Part shown: positions 57,958 through 64,000 of the stretch, piece after piece | How the letters are laid out: each line of letters starts with the position of its first letter | Numbering within the stretch: the stretch's first letter is position 1 | Source of the DNA: Candidatus Vesicomyidisocius sp. Pext_18_S21 | Lineage (GTDB): Bacteria > Pseudomonadota > Gammaproteobacteria > PS1 > Pseudothioglobaceae | Direction: 5' to 3' | DNA: 64,000 nucleotides | Assembly (NCBI GenBank): GCA_021730165.1 | Contig: CP072535.1 | Coordinates: forward strand, 62,001 to 126,000 | The notes under the pieces: model-generated | The model's input: the letters and a program-made list of their open reading frames with translations, nothing else | The model's database searches: none | Told to the model about the DNA's origin: nothing | Made by a program: the position numbers and the translations under genes

Positions 57958-58771
57958 GTACATTCTCAATAGTGTTGTATTAGCTTTAGACGAGGATCTT
58001 GGTACTGGTGATGTTTCTGCTGATTTATTATTAGATAAAATAAATACAGCTGAGATTATCTCAAGAGAATCAGGTATTATTTGTGGCATAGAATATGCAC
58101 AGAGTACATTTTTATTGCTTAATGAGAATCTTAAACTATATTGGAAAGTTAAAGATGGCGAGGACATTAATCCAGGGCAGGTCTTATGTGTTTTAATAGG
58201 TTCTTCCAAGGCTATTATTAGTGCTGAGAGGGTGGCACTTAACTTTTTACAGATGTTAAGTTCTGTGGCAACAAGAACCCATTACTTAGTAAATAAAATT
58301 AACCATACTAATGCACAATTATTAGATACTAGAAAAACCATTATTGGATTAAGATTAGCACAAAAATATGCTGTAAAATGTGGTGGCGGTGTTAATCATC
58401 GTATGGGTTTGTATGATTGTATTATACTAAAAGAGAACCATATTGTTGCTTTAGGTTCAATTACTTTGTCAGTTAAAACGGCAATAGAAAAATATCCAAA
58501 TCTACCTTTAATTGTTGAAGTTGAGGATTTAAATCAATTACAAGAGGTGCTTAAACTTAGTGGTGTAACTAGAGCATTGTGTGATAATTTTCTCATAAGT
58601 GATTTAATACAAGCAGTTGTTATGGCTAAAGGTAAACTACCTTTAGAGGCTTCTGGTAACATCAATGAGAGTACTATTGTAGAAGTGGCTAATACTGGTA
58701 TTGATTTTATTTCTATAGGTAGTATCACTAAGAATATTCAAGCGATAGATTTATCTTTAAGGTTTATTTGA
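57938..58771 (+). CDS. nadC: Nicotinate-nucleotide pyrophosphorylase (carboxylating)
   Basis: NadC converts quinolinate and PRPP to nicotinate mononucleotide in NAD synthesis. From ATG 57938 the protein has 277 residues, the usual length; a frame opening at 57908 would add ten residues from inside lpxB. Motifs are DEDLGTGDVSADLL near the N-terminus, LDTRKTIIGLRLAQKYAVKCGGGVNHR near 131-157 (active site), LKENHI, and VEVEDLNQ near 191-198. Its last 15 bases overlap the end of cysQ on the other strand. Confidence 0.94.
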   Translation: MSLSTNKYILNSVVLALDEDLGTGDVSADLLLDKINTAEIISRESGIICGIEYAQSTFLLLNENLKLYWKVKDGEDINPGQVLCVLIGSSKAIISAERVALNFLQMLSSVATRTHYLVNKINHTNAQLLDTRKTIIGLRLAQKYAVKCGGGVNHRMGLYDCIILKENHIVALGSITLSVKTAIEKYPNLPLIVEVEDLNQLQEVLKLSGVTRALCDNFLISDLIQAVVMAKGKLPLEASGNINESTIVEVANTGIDFISIGSITKNIQAIDLSLRFI

Positions 58772-59542
58772 AGCAAAGAAAATAGGGCTAGTTAAATCAT
58801 CTTTAGTATTGTAACTGAGAGGCTTTTCATTTTGATTAACAACACTGCCTCCGGCATTTTGTAGAATGCATACGCCAGCAGCAGTATCCCATTCAGAACA
58901 AGGACCAAATTTTGGGTAATAGTCATATTTACCTTCTGCAATAGCACAAAATTTTAGCGCACTACCTAATTGTGACACCTTATAGGTCTTGTATTTTTTT
59001 AAATGGTTTTTTAATTGTTTATTGTGTGATGACCAATGACCAATGACAATTCTTAAAGGGTTGTGATTGGGGCGTACATTTAATGGCTGAATAATATTCT
59101 TTTCTTGTTTGAATACTTTGTTTGCGTCTGTTGTATAGTAGTGTGTTTTTCTTGGTGGTGCATAAATCATACCAAATATTGGTTTGTGTTGTTTAATATA
59201 AGCAATACAAATACAAAACTCATCTGTTTGTTTAAGAAAATCACGAGTACCGTCAAGTGGGTCAATTATCCAGTATTCACGCCATTTAGAGCGCTCAGAA
59301 AATTCAATTATTTCAGATTCCTCTGAAAGTATAGGTGTATTTGGTGTAAGTTTTGATAGTGTTTTAACAATGAGTTGATGTGCGTTTTTATCAGCAATGG
59401 TAAATGGTGTTTTATTTGATTTTATTTTAATATTAAGTTTATTCTCGTATAGTGACATAATCATATCGCCAACTTTCGTGGTCATTCTAATTAGTTTTGG
59501 TATGAGTAAATCAAACATAGATATATTATCATATCTCATCAA
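58757..59542 (-). CDS. cysQ: 3'(2'),5'-bisphosphate nucleotidase CysQ
   Basis: CysQ hydrolyses 3'-phosphoadenosine-5'-phosphate, a by-product of sulfate assimilation and acyl carrier protein synthesis. The 261-residue magnesium-dependent phosphatase has PILSEESE near residues 69-76, WIIDPLDGTRDFLKQTDEFCICIAY near 89-113, and the C-terminal CSEWDTAAGVCIL near 213-225. It converges on nadC with a 15-base overlap. Confidence 0.93.
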   Translation of the reverse strand: MMRYDNISMFDLLIPKLIRMTTKVGDMIMSLYENKLNIKIKSNKTPFTIADKNAHQLIVKTLSKLTPNTPILSEESEIIEFSERSKWREYWIIDPLDGTRDFLKQTDEFCICIAYIKQHKPIFGMIYAPPRKTHYYTTDANKVFKQEKNIIQPLNVRPNHNPLRIVIGHWSSHNKQLKNHLKKYKTYKVSQLGSALKFCAIAEGKYDYYPKFGPCSEWDTAAGVCILQNAGGSVVNQNEKPLSYNTKDDLTSPIFFASNKP

Positions 59543-60421
59543 GTATGATAAGTATTGATGGAAATGGTAGGTCTAATTGGACTTTAACCAAGAATTAATA
59601 GAATAAAATATTAAAAGCAGAGTAATTTTTGATACTGTAAATAAAAATATTAAAGTTTTTCATTGTGTTTGGTCTAATTATGATAGAGAATATATCTTTA
59701 TTGATTCGTTAAATTAGAATTACTATTCTTGTATAAGATAGTAATAATTGGAGTGTTATTTTAACATAATTTTAGAAGATTTAAAATAAAGTAAATAAAT
59801 TTTACAGAAAGTGTATTAACTAATAAAAACCTGTTGTATTTGACAATTTTTCTGTGTAATAGTTATCCTTTACATGTGTCAACTTTATTAATATTGTTAT
59901 TAAATATGTAATTAGAATTAGAATAATAATTATGATTTTTAAGTTTTAATTCGTAGGTATTTACTTTTATTTGTTAAACTATATTCCTAATATTGTAAGG
60001 TATAGGATACCGTTATTTTTTTAATAATGTTATCCTAAGGTCAACATAAATTTTATCATCAGAAAATATAAAAACCTTGTATTTAGCAAGTAAAGGATTA
60101 TCTTAATACTACGTATTAGTAGTTTACTATTTTATATCTGGATTTTTAGTATTATCAGTTTTTTTATTATTAAGACTGTTACTTTCTTTAAACTTATTAT
60201 TAAATAGTTTTTTAATTCAAAATTGCGACTAATCCTTGTCTCCTAAAGTGTTTTATTTTGATAAATACTAACTTTTAAAAGGGAAGATGATGTTGTTAAT
60301 AAAATTAAAAAATTATCTTGTAATTAACAGTAATTAGTAATCTTATAAAATTCTTTAGATTTTCTAAATACTCACTAAATAGTAAGTTATTGTAAATAAT
60401 GATATATTATAAGTAACTAAG
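59543..60421. other. Gene-free spacer between cysQ and tRNA-Ile
   Basis: The 879 bases hold no supported gene. A 15-bp stem with one mismatch and a G-T pair (60003-60017 with 60023-60037) is present. The rest is AT-rich with stops in all frames. Confidence 0.45.
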
Positions 60422-60498
60422 TGGTGGGCCTACTTGGACTTGAACCAAGGACCGATCGATTATGAGTCGATTGCTCTAACCAACTGAGCTATAGGCCC
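60422..60498 (-). tRNA. tRNA-Ile (CAT, lysidine type)
   Basis: A 77-nt cloverleaf with a perfect 7-bp acceptor stem (GGGCCTA/TAGGCCC), D arm GCTC/GAGC, anticodon stem ATCGA/TCGAT around CTCATAA, T arm CTTGG/CCAAG and encoded CCA. The anticodon CAT with the CGACTCATAATCG arm resembles E. coli ileX, so it most likely reads AUA after lysidine modification by TilS, rather than being a Met tRNA. Confidence 0.9.
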
Positions 60499-60505
60499 TA
60501 TAGAA

Positions 60506-62317
60506 TTATTCTAAAAAACTTTGTAATTTATGCGCACGAGAAGGGTGTCTTAATTTACGTAGTGCTTTAGCCTCAATCTGACGAATACGCTCACGAGTGA
60601 CATCAAATTGTCGACCAACCTCTTCTAAAGTATGATCAGTATTCATGTTAATACCAAAACGCATTTTTAATACTTTAGCTTCACGGGGCGATAAGTTAGA
60701 AAGTAAATCACCTGTAGTTTCTCTTAAGCTTTCTTTGGTGGTTATTTCAACGGGTGAAGATAGATTAGTGTCTTCAATAAAATCACCAATATTAGAATCT
60801 TCATCATCACCAACTGGTGTTTCCATTGATAATGGTTCTTTGGCAATTTTTAAGATTTTAATAATTTTGTATTCTGGTAACTCCATTTCAGTTGCTAGTT
60901 CTTCAGAAGAAGCTTCTCGACCAAATTTTTGCAAGAGTTGGCGACGTACACGATTAAGTTTGTTAATAGTTTCAATCATATGAACTGGGATACGAATAGT
61001 ACGTGCTTGGTCTGCAATAGAACGAGTAATAGCTTGACGAATCCACCAAGTTGCATAAGTAGAAAACTTATAACCACGACGATATTCAAATTTATCAACT
61101 GCTTTCATTAAGCCAACATTTCCTTCTTGTATTAAATCTAGAAATTGCAATCCACGGTTGGCATATTTTTTAGCAATTGAAATTACTAACCTAAGATTAG
61201 CTTCAATCATTTGAGATTTTGCTTTTTTAGCACGACGATCACCACGACGATACATTTTATTTAGTTTTTTAAGTTCAACAATAGTTAGTTGCATTTCCTC
61301 TTCGAATTGTTGAAGGTTTTTTTGAGCGTAGTAAATTTTATCTTTACTATCTTTTAGATTATTTTTAATTTTTTCATCTAATTTAATGGTATCAAGCCAA
61401 TTGAAATTAGTTTCATTATTAGAAAATAATTCAAAAAAATGTAATCGATTCATTCCTGCGTCTAGGCAGGTATTTTTAATGATTTTTTCTTGTTCTTTGA
61501 CTTGACTTACACGATTACAAATAACTTCTATCATAGTATTGACTAATTTAGGAGCTAGGCGTAAATCTGATAATCCTTTAGATAACTGTTGACGTGTTCT
61601 AATTGTTTTGTTATGGCGAAATCCAAGTTGTTCAGTGGTTTTGTTGTAAATTTCAGAGTATTTTAGAACTGTGTCAAAACGGTTGTATACTTGATTTTTA
61701 TCTGGTCCTGTGTATTCCATTTCTTCTATTTCTTCATATTCTTCATCGTTATCAAACTCACCTGCATCAAAGGCTATTTTCTTATTAGCGAAATCTTCTG
61801 CGTCACCTTGATAACCTATAATCACATCAGTCATTTTACATTTTCCTTCTTCTAAACGGGTGTGTGCTTTAAAGAAAAAATCTGTAATAACAGGATACAA
61901 TGTGATACTTTGCATAATTTCAAATACCCCAGCTTCAATTTCTTTAGCAATACGAATTTCGTCTTCTTGCTCTAATAAATCTACAACACCCATTTCACGC
62001 ATATACATTCTAACTGGATCTGTTGTTCTTCCAAACTCCGAATCAAGAGCTGCTAGCGCTGCTATTGCGGCTTCTGCTGAAGTTGATTGTGCTTTGGCAC
62101 CAGATTCAACTACTAAGGTGTCTGCATCCGGCACTGTATCAGAAACGGTAATATCCAATTCTTCAAGAATTGTAACAATAGGCTCTACTTGTTCTTGAGT
62201 TAATAAGTCTTCTGGCAAGATATCATTAATTTCAGAGTAGGTTAAGTAGCCTTTTTCTTTTCCTACCATGATGAGTTTTTGTAGTGCTTGCTTGTGTGCT
62301 TTAGTTGTGGATTTCAT
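60506..62317 (-). CDS. rpoD: RNA polymerase primary sigma factor sigma-70
   Basis: The 603-residue protein has all primary sigma regions: region 1.1 at the start, region 1.2 [16 protein letters not shown] near 101-116, the non-conserved region, region 2 [27 protein letters not shown] and [27 protein letters not shown] near 380-440, region 3, and region 4.2 [20 protein letters not shown] near 575-594. Length agrees with gammaproteobacterial RpoD. It lies 7 bases upstream of tRNA-Ile, so read-through is likely. No dnaG or rpsU is next to it. Confidence 0.97.
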   Translation of the reverse strand: MKSTTKAHKQALQKLIMVGKEKGYLTYSEINDILPEDLLTQEQVEPIVTILEELDITVSDTVPDADTLVVESGAKAQSTSAEAAIAALAALDSEFGRTTDPVRMYMREMGVVDLLEQEDEIRIAKEIEAGVFEIMQSITLYPVITDFFFKAHTRLEEGKCKMTDVIIGYQGDAEDFANKKIAFDAGEFDNDEEYEEIEEMEYTGPDKNQVYNRFDTVLKYSEIYNKTTEQLGFRHNKTIRTRQQLSKGLSDLRLAPKLVNTMIEVICNRVSQVKEQEKIIKNTCLDAGMNRLHFFELFSNNETNFNWLDTIKLDEKIKNNLKDSKDKIYYAQKNLQQFEEEMQLTIVELKKLNKMYRRGDRRAKKAKSQMIEANLRLVISIAKKYANRGLQFLDLIQEGNVGLMKAVDKFEYRRGYKFSTYATWWIRQAITRSIADQARTIRIPVHMIETINKLNRVRRQLLQKFGREASSEELATEMELPEYKIIKILKIAKEPLSMETPVGDDEDSNIGDFIEDTNLSSPVEITTKESLRETTGDLLSNLSPREAKVLKMRFGINMNTDHTLEEVGRQFDVTRERIRQIEAKALRKLRHPSRAHKLQSFLE

Positions 62318-62416
62318 AAATTATGATTATTATATTTGAAAAGCCAAATGATGGATTATACCCAAAGTTATTAGTTAGAAATCATAGCCTTGTATTACGA
62401 TGTTTTTATTGTACCA

Positions 62417-63370
62417 TTATGTAAAAATAGTACTAATAGATTGTTCTTCGCTAATTCGTTTAATAACTTCAGCCATCGTTGGTGCAATTGATAATTGTCT
62501 AATTTTAAAACAGTTAGCAACATTAATATTGAGCGGAATAGTATTAGTTGTTATTAATTCATTCAGTTGAGAATTATTAATATTATTAATTGCATTACCA
62601 GAAAGTACTGCATGGGTGGCATAGGCTACCACCTCTTTTGCGCCTCGTTGTTTTAAAATACTGGCAGCTTGGCAGAGTGTACTAGCGGTATCAACCATAT
62701 CATCAATTAAAATACAACTTCTATCCTTAACATCACCAATAACATTCATTATCTTAACCATGTTAGGTACTGGTCGGCGTTTGTCAATAATGGCAAGATC
62801 TGCATCATTTAAGCGTTTTGCAGCAGAGCGTGCCCTTACTACACCACCTACATCAGGAGATACAACAACAATGTCTTTGTAATTTTTAGATAAAATATCT
62901 TCAATTAGAACGGGCTGGGCATAAATGTTGTCAATTGGGATGTTAAAAAATCCTTGAATTTGGTCTGCATGTAGATCAACGGTTAATATTCGGTCGACGC
63001 CTGCAGATTCAATTAGTTTTGCTGCAAGTTTTGCTGTAATTGGTACACGAGTTAAGCGTGATCTACGGTCTTGTCTTGAATAGCCAAAATACGGTACAAC
63101 AGCAGTAATTCTTGTAGCTGATGAGCGTTTAAGTGCATCAACGATAATCAAAAGTTCCATTAGGGTTTCAGCTGAAGAAGGTCCGCAAGTAGGTTGAATG
63201 ATAAATACATCACAACCCCGTACATTTTCTAATATTTCAACTTGGGGTTCACCATCGCTAAATCTACTTATAAGTGCTTTACCTTGTACAACATTTAAAC
63301 TAGAAATAATTTCTTTAGAAAGTTCAGGGTTAGCATTACCGCTAAAGATTTTAATTTTGTCAAGAGACAT
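62417..63370 (-). CDS. prs: Ribose-phosphate pyrophosphokinase
   Basis: Prs makes PRPP for nucleotide, NAD and amino acid synthesis. The 317-residue class I enzyme has KIFSGNANPELSKEI near the start, SRFSDGEPQVEI, the VVPYFGYSRQDRR flexible loop near 93-105, VDLHADQIQGFF near 130-141, VSPDVGG near 169-175 and the PRPP-binding DDMVDTASTLC near 222-232. The order ispE, tRNA-Gln, prs on this strand is the common gammaproteobacterial arrangement. Confidence 0.97.
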   Translation of the reverse strand: MSLDKIKIFSGNANPELSKEIISSLNVVQGKALISRFSDGEPQVEILENVRGCDVFIIQPTCGPSSAETLMELLIIVDALKRSSATRITAVVPYFGYSRQDRRSRLTRVPITAKLAAKLIESAGVDRILTVDLHADQIQGFFNIPIDNIYAQPVLIEDILSKNYKDIVVVSPDVGGVVRARSAAKRLNDADLAIIDKRRPVPNMVKIMNVIGDVKDRSCILIDDMVDTASTLCQAASILKQRGAKEVVAYATHAVLSGNAINNINNSQLNELITTNTIPLNINVANCFKIRQLSIAPTMAEVIKRISEEQSISTIFT

Positions 63371-63438
63371 AGAGGTTAACCAATACCATTAAAGTGGCTA
63401 AATTATACGCTTATAAAATATGAAATATAAAAATAAGT

Positions 63439-63513
63439 TGGCTGGGCTGGCAGGATTTGAACCTGCGTATGACGGGATCAAAACCCGTTGCCTTGCCGCT
63501 TGGCGACAGCCCA
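63439..63513 (-). tRNA. tRNA-Gln (TTG)
   Basis: A 75-nt cloverleaf: acceptor TGGGCTG/CAGCCCA, D arm GCC/GGC, anticodon stem ACGGG/CCCGT around TTTTGAT with anticodon TTG, T arm GCAGG/CCTGC, discriminator G and encoded CCA. Its 5' half overlaps the end of the ispE reading frame by 36 bases. Confidence 0.96.
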
Positions 63514-64000
63514 ATTGTAAATGGGAGAATTATTGATTGCACGTGTTACAAAACTCATCCATTTTTTTGGCACTTTTTTAGCCGCTGCCAAGGCATCTTT
63601 TTCAGTTAAGAATTCATTAAAAACACAGCTTCCTGTACCACTCATTCTAGCTTGTCCGACACGATTATAGCAAGTATTTAGGTGTTTTAGCGCAACACTA
63701 ATTTCTGCTTCTAATGCTATAGCCACTTGTAAACAATCATTATGAGTGTTTACAAGCTCAGAGAAGTTGGCTATTCTCCCTTGAGGTTCGCTTATTGTCA
63801 ATGCATAATGAGAAAAAATTTCTTTAGTTGAAATGTGTTTATTAATAAAAACTACTAGAAAGTAATGATCCGGTGTTTTAATAGGACTTAGAATATTTCC
63901 TATACCTTCTGCCCAAGCACTTTGAGCAAAAATGAATACGGACACATCCGCACCTAAATTTAAACCTAACTTCATAAGTTGTGCCTGAGTTAATTTTGTA
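63478..64000 (-). CDS. ispE: 4-diphosphocytidyl-2-C-methyl-D-erythritol kinase (partial, 3' part)
   Basis: IspE is the GHMP kinase of the MEP isoprenoid pathway. The window holds about 174 C-terminal codons; the frame continues past the right edge. Reading from the edge, TKLTQAQLMKLGLNLGADVSVF precedes the AWAEGIGN segment, then the GHMP motif ARMSGTGSCVF near the C-terminal third and a NNSPIYN end that matches the usual family terminus. The frame does not stop there but runs 11 more codons into tRNA-Gln, ending at a TGA (63478-63480) in the tRNA anticodon loop. Confidence 0.92.
   Translation of the reverse strand, partial: TKLTQAQLMKLGLNLGADVSVFIFAQSAWAEGIGNILSPIKTPDHYFLVVFINKHISTKEIFSHYALTISEPQGRIANFSELVNTHNDCLQVAIALEAEISVALKHLNTCYNRVGQARMSGTGSCVFNEFLTEKDALAAAKKVPKKWMSFVTRAINNSPIYNWAVAKRQGNGF

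Noticed and set aside
1-64000. CRISPR arrays, intact insertion sequences and rRNA genes
   Set aside because: I saw no regularly spaced direct repeats, no intact transposase frame and no rRNA sequence in the window.

Overview
The window is AT-rich chromosomal DNA from a sulfur-oxidising, CO2-fixing gammaproteobacterium with a reducing genome. Dissimilatory sat-aprM-aprB-aprA genes, a Calvin-cycle block, a PPi-dependent phosphofructokinase next to an H+-pyrophosphatase, long gene-free spacers and visible pseudogenes together point to the SUP05/vesicomyid clam symbiont group (Ruthia/Vesicomyosocius-like). That placement is an inference from gene content and base composition; the species cannot be fixed from the sequence alone.

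Layout. 1-2.7 kb: a BON-domain lipoprotein (dolP, cut by the window edge), rsmI, coaE and an elongator tRNA-Met. 2.8-7.8 kb: a decayed island holding a broken UvrD/HelD-like helicase, an intact secreted thermonuclease-like gene, a small broken ORF, a hypothetical ORF and a decayed tyrosine integrase. 7.9-15.2 kb: carbon genes tkt, gapA, pgk, pyk and fba. 15.2-24.2 kb: mnmG, an AsmA-like protein, tatD, rluC, ubiA, dapD, ccoG and a fixH-like gene. 24.8-34.2 kb: znuC-like, polA, argS and an AddA/RecB-like helicase-nuclease. 34.5-36.1 kb: thiE and an extended lptC, divergent with overlapping start codons. 36.3-42.4 kb: sat, aprMBA, then three small genes including a slyD-like one. 42.4-47.5 kb, minus strand: hppA, adk, pfp and a phosphodiesterase. 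48.1-54.6 kb: cysS, peroxiredoxin, rubredoxin, leuB, an MBL hydrolase and nudE. 55.2-59.5 kb: a short lipoprotein, lysA, yhbY, lpxB, nadC and cysQ. 60.4-64 kb: tRNA-Ile(CAU), rpoD, prs, tRNA-Gln and ispE, which runs off the right edge.

How the genes fit together. AprBA oxidises sulfite to APS, AprM is the likely membrane electron acceptor, and Sat turns APS into ATP and sulfate. The PPi that Sat uses is also linked to Pfp and the H+-pyrophosphatase, so sulfur oxidation and the Calvin cycle share a pyrophosphate economy. tkt, gapA, pgk and fba supply Calvin-cycle steps, and pyk links them to lower glycolysis.

The points most worth a second look are: DNA polymerase I with substitutions at all three proofreading aspartates; ispE reading into tRNA-Gln so that its stop codon falls in the anticodon loop; the overlapping thiE/lptC starts; the decayed island; and several perfect hairpins in the spacers.
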